DNA of 64,000 nucleotides from an uncultured Pseudomonadota bacterium (GCA_950059285.1 CATLTV010000004.1:1-64000), one strand, 5' to 3'. Shown: positions 18,340 to 27,815, counted from the first letter of the stretch. The notes: a model not told the origin generated them from the sequence alone. Numbers and translations: made by a program.

Positions 18340-18910
18340 GGAGGCCAGGCCAGCCATAGAGATGTTCGGTGACCACGAGGACACCGCCCATAAAGATGGC
18401 GACAGCAAAGGGGAGCTTTGAGCGTTCATCTTCTTCGAGCTTGGGTTCAAGGTTCTTGCTTTGATAGATGAGCATCAGCGCATAGCCCTTGATCAGCCTC
18501 CAGAGTCTACCGAGCATGACGCGGAGGTAGCCATTTTTAAGGCTCATCAGGATGCCCATAAAGAAGCCCGCGAAGACAGCGTAGAAGAAGACCTCAAGGA
18601 GGGCTTTTCCGCCAGCGAAGGCTCCCACGACCATGAGGAGCTTGATGTCACCGCCCTTGAGCGCGGGTGTGGCGATCAGGAACAGTCCGATCACAAAGGT
18701 GACGACCACAGCGAGCAGACCTGCGAGCAGGCCATCAAGGCCGAGCACGACGGTGTGGAGCAGCAGTCCAATGGGGATCGCGGGGTAGGTGAGCTTGTTG
18801 TAGACCTTGCGCTCCTTGAGGTCCGTGCCTGCGGCAATGGCGAGCACGATGCCGAGGGGGATGAGGAGCAGGAGGATTTGCCAGGTGTGGAGTGCGAGTA
18901 TGTGCTTCAT
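18302..18910 (-). CDS. prepilin peptidase (A24, TadV/CpaA type)
   Basis: A 202-aa integral membrane protease. The two catalytic Asp residues of the A24 family are in AGTDLKERKV (Asp30) and KGGDIKLL (Asp88). The long N-terminal methyltransferase-type extension of PilD is missing, as in the short TadV/CpaA form that processes Flp pilins. Start at ATG 18910. It lies downstream of the two Flp pilin genes on the same strand, so its substrates are probably their products. The rest of the Tad machinery is not in this window. Confidence 0.88.
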   Translation of the reverse strand: MKHILALHTWQILLLLIPLGIVLAIAAGTDLKERKVYNKLTYPAIPIGLLLHTVVLGLDGLLAGLLAVVVTFVIGLFLIATPALKGGDIKLLMVVGAFAGGKALLEVFFYAVFAGFFMGILMSLKNGYLRVMLGRLWRLIKGYALMLIYQSKNLEPKLEEDERSKLPFAVAIFMGGVLVVTEHLYGWPGLLTWYATSLGFSL

Positions 18911-18936
18911 GGTGTGGCTATACAACGGGGAATAAA

Positions 18937-18984
18937 AAACCTCTCAAGATGAGTGTATGTGATACACCAGAGCTTGAGAGGTTT
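18937..18984. terminator. branched hairpin between pilin and peptidase genes
   Basis: Twelve-base arms AAACCTCTCAAG and CTTGAGAGGTTT enclose an inner hairpin (GTGTAT/ATACAC). It lies after the second pilin gene and before the prepilin peptidase gene, so it may attenuate transcription and keep pilin mRNA more abundant than peptidase mRNA. Confidence 0.75.
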
Positions 18985-19011
18985 CATAGCATTTTTAAGT
19001 CCTGACCTGAG

Positions 19012-19212
19012 TCAGATCGCAGGGTGTGTTAACCACCAGACGAGGAAGTCTCTGTAGCCCTTGACGTAAGATGCTACGCTTATCAGGGCCAAGGTCGCGC
19101 CAAAGCTTACGCTGGAGAACACAATAATATACTCGGTCATCGCGACCCCAGACTCATCTTCATGAAAGAGCTTGAGGCGATGTTTTGTATGTAAGAGCGC
19201 GTTCTTTAACAT
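19012..19212 (-). CDS. Flp-type pilin, second copy
   Basis: A 66-aa type IVb pilin. After a short basic leader with HEDESG, cleavage after Gly22 would give VAMTEY, placing Glu at +5 and Tyr at +6 as in Flp pilins. The hydrophobic helix is IIVFSSVSFGATLALISVAS. The C-terminus is unusual, ending in YRDFLVWWLTHPAI. It is less typical than the neighbouring pilin and may be a minor pilin. Confidence 0.85.
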   Translation of the reverse strand: MLKNALLHTKHRLKLFHEDESGVAMTEYIIVFSSVSFGATLALISVASYVKGYRDFLVWWLTHPAI

Positions 19213-19336
19213 AGCAATAACAACCTTGTGTGAAGGGTAATACGGTCAAGACCTTGAGCGCATGGATGGAGCAGTGTGTGTTCTCATCCATGTCCCACAA
19301 TGCGCTTGCGCTGTGGAAAGTTGCCCGTATCTGAAC

Positions 19337-19525
19337 TCAGAAGTTGACCTGACCCTGCACAGATGAGTTTGCTGCTGCGAACTTGGAGGAGATCGTGGAA
19401 CCAAAGGTCTTGACGATCGCGATCACCACACAAGCAATCAGGATAAGAAGGATAATGTATTCTGTTGCACCAGCACCGTCTTCGTCATTGTGAAATGCGA
19501 GCAAAAGATTCTTCAATTCTGTCAT
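19337..19525 (-). CDS. Flp family type IVb pilin, major copy
   Basis: A 62-aa pilin precursor: leader ending NDEDG, cleavage after Gly17, then AGATEYIILLILIACV with Glu +5 and Tyr +6, and a short C-terminus with SSVQGQVNF. This is the classical Flp layout. The two pilin genes and the peptidase are consecutive on the minus strand. A ~440-bp upstream region provides space for its promoter. Confidence 0.9.
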   Translation of the reverse strand: MTELKNLLLAFHNDEDGAGATEYIILLILIACVVIAIVKTFGSTISSKFAAANSSVQGQVNF

Positions 19526-19963
19526 GGTTGTTCTCCGTTCAGCTTTGGGCTTTGTAGGGTTTTAAAAAGTTACTGTGTTCACTCGTTCCCTGAGTTACAC
19601 ATCATAACCTCATGTGCTTCATTCCGCTACCTGTGAGATGTAATCATTGAATCTCTCCGCGGTAACACCCTCGTATTATGCTTGAATCATGCCACATTGA
19701 CAAGAACATAGATCAATCCACTCCTAAACACGTGTGATCAGCACCATATCACCCCTTTTGCGCATATATTCTGCAATCCCCGCATGTTGTGGGGTAGGTG
19801 TGACATGTTGTCGTGGTTGGGTGGGGTCTTGTGGTGTGTTGTCCTGACTCTCGTGTTCCGAGCATTGACAGCGTTCCTCTCCTGCACTACTCCTTTTCGG
19901 CTCTATTTTGCACTGCCTGACCTTCATGTATGTGTTTGAACCTACTTTCTTTCTCCTCGGTGT
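19526..19963. other. intergenic region upstream of pilin and mfd genes
   Basis: A 438-bp region between divergent genes that must hold promoters for the pilin operon (minus) and mfd (plus). A sigma-54-like element on the minus strand is listed separately. A T/G-rich stretch at about 19790-19860 precedes mfd. ORFs that cross this region have no coding support. Confidence 0.5.
19680..19695 (-). promoter_or_regulatory. candidate sigma-54 (-24/-12) promoter for pilin genes
   Basis: Read on the minus strand the sequence is TGGCATGATTCAAGC, with GG and GC separated by exactly ten bases as in -24/-12 promoters; the -12 box is AAGC rather than TTGC. It lies about 155 bp upstream of the major pilin gene. 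No enhancer-binding protein gene is nearby. This is a pattern match only. Confidence 0.3.
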
Positions 19964-22900
19964 TTGACGATGGCTGACTCGACCCCACACACTTCTCCCA
20001 TGATCTCTGATCGCTACCCGATGTCCGCGTTGCGTGCATCCTGGGAGCAGCAAATCTCTCGGAATGATGGCGCTCAGGTTCAGGTTGTGGGTGCCTCTGG
20101 CCCATTCCTTACATGTATCATCGCCGATCTTGCCCGACAGCTTGAGCGAAAACTTCTCGTGATCACGCCTTCGCCAAAGAGCGCCGCTGAATTGACCAGC
20201 GATCTGACGCTCTTTGCGCAAGAAGATCCCTCGCTCTCCGATGATGAGGACGATCTGCCCTCCTCTCAAAGCCATGTCGCGCTCTTCCCCGAATACGACG
20301 TGGGGCCTTTCCACGAGGCTTCTCCTGATCGCAAGCTCACCTTGCAGCGTCTGACCACGCTCTTTCGGTTAAGCTCCGCGACGCCGCCCCAAATTACCGT
20401 GGCGAGCGTGCGTGCGCTTGTGCGTAAGACACTTCCCAGAGATGTGATGCAGTCGTTTGTGCGTGAGTTCTCCATTGGTGATGAGATTGATAACGCCTCC
20501 TTGCGTCAGCACCTCTCGCTGTGTGGATACTCCGAGGTCAAGGTCGTGGAAGATCCAGGCACCTTCGCTATTCGCGGTGATATTGTCGATATCTTCACGC
20601 CCTTTGAGACGTTTCCTGTGCGTATTGAGCGCTGGGGTGATGAGATCGCAGAGCTGCGTACGTTCCACCCGCAGACACAGCGCACGATCTCTGACATCGA
20701 GGCGTGTTCGGTCTTTCCTGTGCGTCAGGAGATCCTGAACAAGGACGCGATCTCGATTGCTCATGAGCGCCTCTATGCGCTGGCCGAGATGCTCAAGCTC
20801 CCCTCATCTTCGGTTCAGACGATCCTCACGGATCTGCGTGCAAACCTCCACTTCATTGGGATTGATGCGATCCTTCCTGCGCTTCATCATGATCTGCATA
20901 CAATTCTGGACTACATCTCGGACGATACGCTGATCGTGGTCGTGAAGCCTGATACCTGTCTTGCAAGTATTGAAGAACTCTTTGAAAAACGAGCGAAGGA
21001 GTTTGCCGTCACGGAAGAAAAGAAGGCCCTCTTCTTCCCCGTTCAGAACTACTACATGTCAGAGACAGAGCTGATTGACACCATCGACAAACGCAAGCAA
21101 CGCATCGATGTGAGTCGGCTCGCGTTGACGCCTGATCCATCACGTCCACACTTTGCGCCTCCCTCCGATCCCGATGCGATGACCTTCTCGTTTCATGCAC
21201 GATCCAACGAGGATATCGTGCGTTTGCGCAAGTCGTGTCAGGGCCCAGAGCAGATGATCAAGGCGCTCTCTCCGCTGCTGACCGAGTGGATGCAGTCCTA
21301 CGGGCGTATCTGTATTGCCTGTCGTACACAGGGCCAGGTTGAGCGCCTTGAGTCGTTGCTCAGAACCTTCTTCAGTGGTGACTCCATGGCGCTGCCACCA
21401 CCCCTTGATGTGTCCGAACCGCTGCCGCCACCCGCGTTTCTTATTGAGGTCTATCACGCGCCATTATCACAGGGTTTTCGCTCGGAGATGCTTGGCCTGT
21501 GCCTGATATCGGGCAGTGAGATCTTTGGTCAACGTGTGGCGACCAAAACCGACGCTGCACAGTCGTTCTCGGATCAGACCGCGATTAGCCACTTCAGGGA
21601 GCTCTCTGTGGGTGATCTGGTGGTGCATGTCGACTTTGGTATTGGTCGCTACCTTGGTCTTGTACACATGGAGGTTGAAGGGGTTGGTAATGACTTCCTT
21701 CAACTTGAGTATGCCAACCAGGACAAGCTCTATCTGCCGATCTACAGGCTTGGCAGGGTGCAGCGTTATATTGGTGCTCCCGATAGCATCAGGCTTGATA
21801 AACTTGGTGGTAATGGTTGGGAGAAGACCAAGGAACGCGTCAAGGAGAACATCCGTGAGATCGCAGGCGAACTCCTCGCGCTCTATGCGCGTCGTGAGAT
21901 GGTCAAGGGCTTTGCCTACTCGCCTCCTGATGACATGTATCACGAGTTTGAAACCAACTTCCCCTTTGAGGAGACACCTGACCAGGCGCGCGCCATTGAG
22001 GAAACCCTCAATGATATGCAGCGCATCCGTCCGATGGACCGCCTGATCTGTGGTGATGTGGGCTTTGGTAAGACCGAGGTCGCCATCCGTGCGGCGATGA
22101 AGGCCGTCCTTGATCACAAGCAAGTTGCCGTGCTTGTGCCCACCACGATCCTCGCCGAGCAGCACCTTATTTCCTTTAAAAAACGAATGGATAGCCTTGG
22201 TGTGGTGGTGGAATGCCTCAGTCGATTCAGGACGCCAAAAGAAGCCAAGAACATTATTGAGCGTGCCAATGAAGGGAAGGTCGATGTGATTATTGGTACA
22301 CACCGACTGCTGAACAAGAGCATTGAGTTTCGTGATCTTGGGCTCCTGATTGTGGATGAGGAGCAGCGCTTTGGCGTGGCGCACAAGGAGAAGATCAAGA
22401 GGATTAAAAACCAGATCGATGTGCTCACACTCTCGGCTACACCGATTCCTCGCACGCTACAAATGAGCTTGCTTGGGATTCGCGACCTCTCGATCATTGC
22501 CACTCCTCCGCATAACCGACTCGCTGTGCGTACACATGTGGCCAAGTTCGCGGATGGCATTATTCGCGAGGCGATCATGCGTGAGCTTGAGCGTGGCGGA
22601 CAGGTCTTCTTTGTACACAACCGTGTGGCAAGCATTGATGAGATGGCCGAGCACCTGCGCAAGCTTGTGCCCGAGGCTCGTGTGGGTGTGGGGCATGGAC
22701 AGATGGGTGAGCAAAAGCTTGAAAAGGTGATGCTCAGTTACATTCGTGGTGAGATCAACGTGCTCATTGCGTCCACGATTATTGAGAGTGGTCTTGATAT
22801 CCCTAACGCCAACACCATTATTATTAACCGTGCAGATCGCTTTGGTTTATCTCAGCTTTATCAGCTTCGTGGCCGCGTCGGTCGAGGAAAGGAGCGTGCC

Positions 22901-23596
22901 TACGCCTACCTTTTGATCCCCGCGCGAGGCAAGCTTGCCAAGGATGCGGAGCGTCGTCTTGATGTGATTCAAACACACACCGAGCTGGGCAGCGGATTCC
23001 ATGTGGCAAGTTACGATCTGGAGATCCGTGGCGCAGGTAACCTGTTGAGTGATAACCAGTCAGGTCATGTGACTGCGGTGGGTCTTGATCTTTATAACGA
23101 ACTCCTTGAGGAGGCCGTGCACGATCTGCGTGGTGAAGAGGTTGAGGAAGAGATCGAGCCTGAAGTGAACGTGCCTGTGGCAAGCTTTATCCCTGATGAT
23201 TATATCCCGGCGACGAGCTTGCGTCTGATGTTCTACAAGCGGTTCTCTTTGGCGAGGACGCTTGATGAGCTTGATGAGGTCTTTGCTGAGCTTGTGGATC
23301 GTTTTGGCTCCGCGCCTCGTTCTGTGCAGAACCTCAAGCAGATTGTCGCGATCAAGATCGGGTTGCGCCAGATGCGTGCGCGTCGACTGGATGCTGGTCC
23401 TTCCGCGATCGTGATTCAACTGGATCAGAGCACCACACTTGATCCCGATGCGATCATGGCGCTGGTGACGAAGTCTCGTGGCAAGTTGCGTGTGACACAG
23501 GATATGCGCCTTGCGCTTGGCCTCAAGCCCGATGAGTCAGCAGCACCGCTAAAAACATCAAGAAAGCTTATCGATATGTTGGTGGCGACCATGTGA
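19964..23596 (+). CDS. mfd: transcription-repair coupling factor Mfd
   Basis: A 1210-aa protein, slightly longer than the ~1150 usual for Mfd; the start could also be the ATG at 19970. Order of domains: UvrB-homology modules in the N-terminal half (VALFPEYDVGPFHEASPD, GDIVDIFTP), the RNA polymerase interaction domain (LVVHVDFGIGRYLGL, about 550-565), then an SF2 translocase with Walker A GDVGFGKTEVA (about 696-706), DEEQRFGV and SATPIPRTLQM, the TRG motif region, and a C-terminal regulatory domain. Mfd removes stalled RNA polymerase from DNA lesions and recruits UvrA. The gene ends at the first of two near-identical hairpins. Confidence 0.97.
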   Translation: MTMADSTPHTSPMISDRYPMSALRASWEQQISRNDGAQVQVVGASGPFLTCIIADLARQLERKLLVITPSPKSAAELTSDLTLFAQEDPSLSDDEDDLPSSQSHVALFPEYDVGPFHEASPDRKLTLQRLTTLFRLSSATPPQITVASVRALVRKTLPRDVMQSFVREFSIGDEIDNASLRQHLSLCGYSEVKVVEDPGTFAIRGDIVDIFTPFETFPVRIERWGDEIAELRTFHPQTQRTISDIEACSVFPVRQEILNKDAISIAHERLYALAEMLKLPSSSVQTILTDLRANLHFIGIDAILPALHHDLHTILDYISDDTLIVVVKPDTCLASIEELFEKRAKEFAVTEEKKALFFPVQNYYMSETELIDTIDKRKQRIDVSRLALTPDPSRPHFAPPSDPDAMTFSFHARSNEDIVRLRKSCQGPEQMIKALSPLLTEWMQSYGRICIACRTQGQVERLESLLRTFFSGDSMALPPPLDVSEPLPPPAFLIEVYHAPLSQGFRSEMLGLCLISGSEIFGQRVATKTDAAQSFSDQTAISHFRELSVGDLVVHVDFGIGRYLGLVHMEVEGVGNDFLQLEYANQDKLYLPIYRLGRVQRYIGAPDSIRLDKLGGNGWEKTKERVKENIREIAGELLALYARREMVKGFAYSPPDDMYHEFETNFPFEETPDQARAIEETLNDMQRIRPMDRLICGDVGFGKTEVAIRAAMKAVLDHKQVAVLVPTTILAEQHLISFKKRMDSLGVVVECLSRFRTPKEAKNIIERANEGKVDVIIGTHRLLNKSIEFRDLGLLIVDEEQRFGVAHKEKIKRIKNQIDVLTLSATPIPRTLQMSLLGIRDLSIIATPPHNRLAVRTHVAKFADGIIREAIMRELERGGQVFFVHNRVASIDEMAEHLRKLVPEARVGVGHGQMGEQKLEKVMLSYIRGEINVLIASTIIESGLDIPNANTIIINRADRFGLSQLYQLRGRVGRGKERAYAYLLIPARGKLAKDAERRLDVIQTHTELGSGFHVASYDLEIRGAGNLLSDNQSGHVTAVGLDLYNELLEEAVHDLRGEEVEEEIEPEVNVPVASFIPDDYIPATSLRLMFYKRFSLARTLDELDEVFAELVDRFGSAPRSVQNLKQIVAIKIGLRQMRARRLDAGPSAIVIQLDQSTTLDPDAIMALVTKSRGKLRVTQDMRLALGLKPDESAAPLKTSRKLIDMLVATM

Positions 23597-23623
23597 GTCT
23601 GTGTTTGTGATTGTGCTCTCTGA

Positions 23624-23692
23624 GCAAAGAAGCGGCCCGAGGGGGCAAAAATTTACGCAGTAAATTTTTGCCCCCTCGGGCCGCTTCTTTGC
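23624..23692. terminator. long hairpin terminator, copy A
   Basis: Perfect 33-base arms with a GCA loop; the arm contains AAGAAGCGGCCCGAGGGGGC followed by an A/T tract. It sits 28 bp after the mfd stop. A 65-bp core is repeated almost exactly (64 of 65 bases) at 24683-24747, after the next gene. Confidence 0.92.
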
Positions 23693-23712
23693 GAGAAATG
23701 AATATTTCTCGC
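23691..23712. repeat. short hairpin next to terminator copy A
   Basis: Nine-base arms GCGAGAAAT and ATTTCTCGC with a GAAT loop, overlapping the last two bases of the long hairpin. It is absent next to copy B, so it marks the host side of the boundary before the helix-turn-helix gene. Confidence 0.7.
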
Positions 23713-23792
23713 ACAAAGTACGTCGTCTGATGATGTGATTCATCATGTTCTCTGGGAATGCTCCCTTTAAAAGTCTTGGACAAGGAAGGTTT

Positions 23793-24674
23793 ATGGTTAT
23801 CTGGTCTCATGCACGTCAATCCTTTGCAAAACACATTGCCTATCAGTCAGGTAGGACGCTCGCAGCGCTGGCAATTATGGATGGAAAGAGGAGGCCATTA
23901 TCGTGGGTCTGGGGGCATATCTGGAAAGGGTTGATCGATGAGTTCCAGGATCAGGGAATCTCGAACAAGGTCGCTGCTGATATTATGGGCTGTACATTAA
24001 GGACGTATCAGCGTCGGTTCTCGGAGTATACCGAGCCATGTGATGAGGTAGGGTTGAACATTTGGTTCAGGATTTACGACGCGCTCAAGACCCCTCTGAG
24101 CGCGGATCAGGTCATTGTGAAATTTCACCACTACAAGAAGCGTGAGATTCTGTCGATCCTTTCGGATATGGCAAAAAGTAACTGGATCGAGCGTGATGAG
24201 CAGGATCGCTACTGTAAGGTTGAGAGTTATGAGACCTGGGATCTGGAGATGTTGTGTGAATACGTGCATGCATATAACCACCTGAGTGGAAAGCAAAACT
24301 GTACGCCCGAGGAGTTTGAGCAGCATACAGGGCTCCCGAGAGATGCGTGGCAGGTGGCGATTGACAGGATCAGCGAGCAGGAGATCGAGTACTTCTGGCG
24401 CTCCACGGATGCATTGTTTCTGGGATTGCGAGCGATGGTCTCCAATGTGATGTCCATCTCACGTCGTCAGGGGCCTGCGAGGTTTCATCTTGGTTACTGC
24501 CCCGATGTGGAAGAGAACCACGAGAAGATCGAGACTTTAAAGCAGTTGATGGACGAATCGGCCAAAAAACTGCGCGACAGGGATGACTCCATGAAGGAGG
24601 CGATCATTCCTTCAGACCGAACCTTTACATGGGTTGCGACATGGTCTTATACGCCGCCTGTTGAGGATATATAG
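23793..24674 (+). CDS. helix-turn-helix protein bracketed by twin hairpins
   Basis: A 293-aa cytoplasmic protein from ATG 23793, which is preceded by AAGGAAGG at good spacing; the upstream ATG at 23745 is not. A probable helix-turn-helix is at ISNKVAADIMGCTLRTYQRR, with a region like a winged helix after it (KREILSILSDMAKSNWIERD). The remaining part is helical, with DESAKKLRDRDDSM near the end. No enzymatic motif is visible. It is likely a DNA-binding regulator. It is a single gene between two 65-bp hairpin repeats and could have been gained or moved as a unit. I do not recognise a named family. Confidence 0.8.
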   Translation: MVIWSHARQSFAKHIAYQSGRTLAALAIMDGKRRPLSWVWGHIWKGLIDEFQDQGISNKVAADIMGCTLRTYQRRFSEYTEPCDEVGLNIWFRIYDALKTPLSADQVIVKFHHYKKREILSILSDMAKSNWIERDEQDRYCKVESYETWDLEMLCEYVHAYNHLSGKQNCTPEEFEQHTGLPRDAWQVAIDRISEQEIEYFWRSTDALFLGLRAMVSNVMSISRRQGPARFHLGYCPDVEENHEKIETLKQLMDESAKKLRDRDDSMKEAIIPSDRTFTWVATWSYTPPVEDI

Positions 24675-24680
24675 AGCGTA

Positions 24681-24749
24681 ATAAAGAAGCGGCCCGAGGG
24701 GGCAACAATTTACGCAGTAAATTTTTGCCCCCTCGGGCCGCTTCTTTAT
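24681..24749. terminator. long hairpin terminator, copy B
   Basis: Two 33-base arms with a GCA loop and one mismatch, seven bases after the stop of the helix-turn-helix gene and shared with the convergent acylase gene that ends at 24768. Its core is nearly identical to copy A at 23624-23692. The left flank GAGCGTAATAAAGAA (24674-24688) also occurs at 60462. Confidence 0.92.
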
Positions 24750-24767
24750 CGTGCTGAAATTATTATG

Positions 24768-27572
24768 TTATTCAGCAGGCTTGATGTCGAAGACCTCATC
24801 CTGAGCGTGTGCTTTGACGTCTTCAAGCTTGAAGGGGAGGGTGTTGGGTGTCTGGGTCAGCCAGTCCTCCAGGAGGTTCAGGTAGCGAGGATCTTCGCGG
24901 TCATGGATCTGTCCACCAGGGAGCTGGAACCAGGTCTTGAACCCATTGTCCTTGTCGAGTTCGATGACCGTGCGGAACGATGCCGCGTGGTTGTGAGCGT
25001 AGGTGTCTTCGCGAGGTCCATAATGGCGAGGATTGGCGACATCGACAGTTTCAAACCCGCCGTCGTTGGGCTGTCCGCCTTCGTTGTAAAGCATGATGTT
25101 GGCGCCAGCAAAGAAGCTTTCAAGGAGGACCACATGAATGCGTCCCCAGAGCCATGTGGCAGGATCAGCGCTCTGGAACAGCGTTTCAAGTTCGGTGGCA
25201 GTGCCTTCAACAGCGGCAAGAAGCGTGGTGCTGCGATCTTCAACGACATCATCGGTGGTGATGTTATCAAAGTACGCGTCGCCATGGTTCATGGTTTCAG
25301 GCTCGCTGATGATCTGATGTACCGCACGTTGGAGCTCGTACCAGTCGATGCGTGCGTCAAAGTCTTCAATGTCCTTGAGTTCATCGGCGAAGATTTCAGC
25401 GCCAAGATTCTTGAGGAGGACGTGGAATGCAGCGCAGCCAGCAGCTTCGGCGACTTCGGTTGCATCTTGTGAAGCGGGGCTCATGCTTGCATCAAAGCCA
25501 TCCACACCTGTGGGGCATGTGTATTGCCATGCTTTGAAGGTGTTAATCACGCTTTGTGCTCCAGCGCTTGGTGTGGCGCCAGACATTTCAATTTCGCTGA
25601 TGATTTGTGGCACGATGATTTCAGCGAGCAAGACCCTGGTGTCGCCCTGAATGGTGAGCATGGTCTCGGGCGTGTGTGTGTTTCCGCCTGCGTTGATCAT
25701 GTCGGTGATGCGATCAAAGCGGAAGCCCTGAACGGGAGTCCATTGCCAGACGGTGTGACCATCGTTGAAGGGGTCTCCGTCGTTGTAGCTGCCATCAAAG
25801 TCACTGTTTGCGGTGACAATGAAGTTATTTGTGGGGTCGAACATTTGAGGTGTGTCTTCTTCCTTGAAGAAGCCATCCCACTCGGCAGAGCCATCACCAG
25901 GGAGCGCCATCCATGTGGGGGTATCAAGTGAGCCCCACGGACGATTTGGGATGTAGGAGTGAGGATACCAGGCGATCTTGCCTGTCTCGTCGGCGAGTAC
26001 CCAGCTCTGGTTAAGCGCGCGGACTTTCTTGAGCGCCTCAGCAGCCTCATCCACGCTCTGAGATTTCATCATTTGCACGAAGAAGTTGATATCCTCGCCG
26101 CCCTCATGAGCAACCCATCTGACAGATACACCACGCTTGTTCTCGGTATCTTTTGAGATCAGAGGGCCATGGTGTGGGACATATTCAAAGGTTTCAGTGA
26201 CAGGTTGTCCGTTGTGAACCTCAAAGGTGAATTCCCTTGTGACAATAGGAACTTCCTGACCGTTGAAGATGACCGCAGTGCCGTCCTCATTCAGGGTTTC
26301 GATGTAGACATCAGACATATCAAGGCGAGAGGTTGTGGTGCCCCATGCAACCTTCTCGTTGTGTCCGACGACGATGCCAGGGACGGAAGGGATTGATGCG
26401 CCAGCGACGTGAATTTCGCCTGTACCTTCGGTCTTGGAGTCGATGACCACAAAGTGCCAGAGAGGGGGGTTACCAAGGGTCAGGTGAGGATCATTGGCGA
26501 GCAGAGCGTTGCCGTTGGCAGTCATGCTTGGTGCGAGGACCCAGTTGTTGGAGCCTTGAGAGTCGGTCTTTGGTCCCATGACAACAGATGTGGCGCGATC
26601 AAGGACAGTGAGGGCGTCCTTGATCGCGTTATGTGCAGGTTTGCTATATTGAATGGTCTGTGAACCCACAACTTTGGGCGTATTGTCCACTTTTTTGAGC
26701 ATGTTGGGCGATCCTGACTCGCCAGATGCGCCATACACAGAGGAGTGTGTTCCTGTGCGCACGGTAAAGATGTCCGAGGCGACGTCAGCGCCGAGGGCTT
26801 CGTGGAGTGCCGTGGCGCGAAGCTCTGTTTGTGAGCGTTCGCCAAGCTGGTAGGCGAGCTGCATGTAGACGGCGATACTGTCAAGAGGCGTCCAGTCGGG
26901 GATGTCTTTGTTGAACAGAATGAAGGAGTATTCTTCGCTGAGTTTTGCGCCACGTCGTTTGGCGCGTTGGTCTGCGAGGAAGGCGTTGACACCGTTTGCG
27001 TAGGATTCGAGAGCGCTCTTGGTTTCGTCGTTGAGCTGTGCGTAATAGACTTCTTCGAGTTTTTGGCCGTCTGGAGTGCTCATGAGGTGGCGAAATGCCT
27101 TGTCTGTTTCAAGGACGTTCTGGCCAATAGCTGTGGCGAGCTTGCCGAGTGTTTGTCGGCGAAGGAGGTCCATGGCGATGAGACGGTATTTGGCGTGCAG
27201 GTAGCCCTGTGCAGCAAAGCAGTCGTTATCTGTTTGGCAGCTCAAGAAGAGGACGCCATGTTGGTCCAGACGAACATCAACAGGTGCGCTCAAACCATCA
27301 ATATGGAGTTGTGTATCTTCCATGATGTTCATGTCAGCCATATCGGCGGACATATCACCTGGCATGTCAGCATCAGGTGTGTTGATGACGTCCATGTCGG
27401 CATCAGGCGTGTTGACGACCGTCATGTCTGCATCGGGAGCAGAGGTCATGTCTGTGGTGGTGTTGTTCTGTGTGTCATTGTTTGATCCACAGTCGCCACA
27501 GGCCGAAAGCGTCAGAAGAAGAAGAGCTAAAACGGATGTTTTAAAATAGTTTACACGTTGATTATGTGTCAT
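24768..27572 (-). CDS. penicillin-acylase family N-terminal-nucleophile hydrolase, lipoprotein
   Basis: A 934-aa protein from ATG 27572. The signal peptide has a lipobox LSACG. A linker with PDADMTVVNTPDADMDV units follows. The rest matches the penicillin amidase (Ntn hydrolase) family: alpha-subunit region, then the self-cleavage site with the nucleophile Ser in GSNNWVLAPS (about residue 340), followed by NALLANDPHLTLGNPPLWH and GIVVGHNEKVAWGTT, all standard for the family. Members hydrolyse amide bonds of beta-lactams, acyl-homoserine lactones or other N-acyl compounds; the substrate cannot be read from sequence. The anchor suggests an envelope location, possibly at the cell surface. Confidence 0.92.
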   Translation of the reverse strand: MTHNQRVNYFKTSVLALLLLTLSACGDCGSNNDTQNNTTTDMTSAPDADMTVVNTPDADMDVINTPDADMPGDMSADMADMNIMEDTQLHIDGLSAPVDVRLDQHGVLFLSCQTDNDCFAAQGYLHAKYRLIAMDLLRRQTLGKLATAIGQNVLETDKAFRHLMSTPDGQKLEEVYYAQLNDETKSALESYANGVNAFLADQRAKRRGAKLSEEYSFILFNKDIPDWTPLDSIAVYMQLAYQLGERSQTELRATALHEALGADVASDIFTVRTGTHSSVYGASGESGSPNMLKKVDNTPKVVGSQTIQYSKPAHNAIKDALTVLDRATSVVMGPKTDSQGSNNWVLAPSMTANGNALLANDPHLTLGNPPLWHFVVIDSKTEGTGEIHVAGASIPSVPGIVVGHNEKVAWGTTTSRLDMSDVYIETLNEDGTAVIFNGQEVPIVTREFTFEVHNGQPVTETFEYVPHHGPLISKDTENKRGVSVRWVAHEGGEDINFFVQMMKSQSVDEAAEALKKVRALNQSWVLADETGKIAWYPHSYIPNRPWGSLDTPTWMALPGDGSAEWDGFFKEEDTPQMFDPTNNFIVTANSDFDGSYNDGDPFNDGHTVWQWTPVQGFRFDRITDMINAGGNTHTPETMLTIQGDTRVLLAEIIVPQIISEIEMSGATPSAGAQSVINTFKAWQYTCPTGVDGFDASMSPASQDATEVAEAAGCAAFHVLLKNLGAEIFADELKDIEDFDARIDWYELQRAVHQIISEPETMNHGDAYFDNITTDDVVEDRSTTLLAAVEGTATELETLFQSADPATWLWGRIHVVLLESFFAGANIMLYNEGGQPNDGGFETVDVANPRHYGPREDTYAHNHAASFRTVIELDKDNGFKTWFQLPGGQIHDREDPRYLNLLEDWLTQTPNTLPFKLEDVKAHAQDEVFDIKPAE

Positions 27573-27815
27573 ACAAATACTCCAGCACAAGTTGTCTTAT
27601 ACATTATATTACAGGGTTATAGAGCTGCTGGCAGGCGTTTACCCTGTCTTGCTGTAAAAATCAAAACACAAAATTTGGTGACTGGTGTGAAGTGTTGGTG
27701 AGAGGAGTTTAAGAGGTTGTGGCGAAGCTATATTTGCTCTGGCTTGAAGCTCGTGGCATAGTGCAGATGTTCGCGTGTGGATCACTGATTGATTTTGGTG
27801 GTGTGTTGTAAGGTT

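Noticed and set aside
21467-22384. 305-codon minus-strand ORF inside mfd
   Set aside because: Antisense to the conserved translocase domain of Mfd; no independent coding evidence.
24765-25472. 235-codon plus-strand ORF opposite the acylase gene
   Set aside because: Shadow of the acylase gene, which has all family motifs in the other strand.
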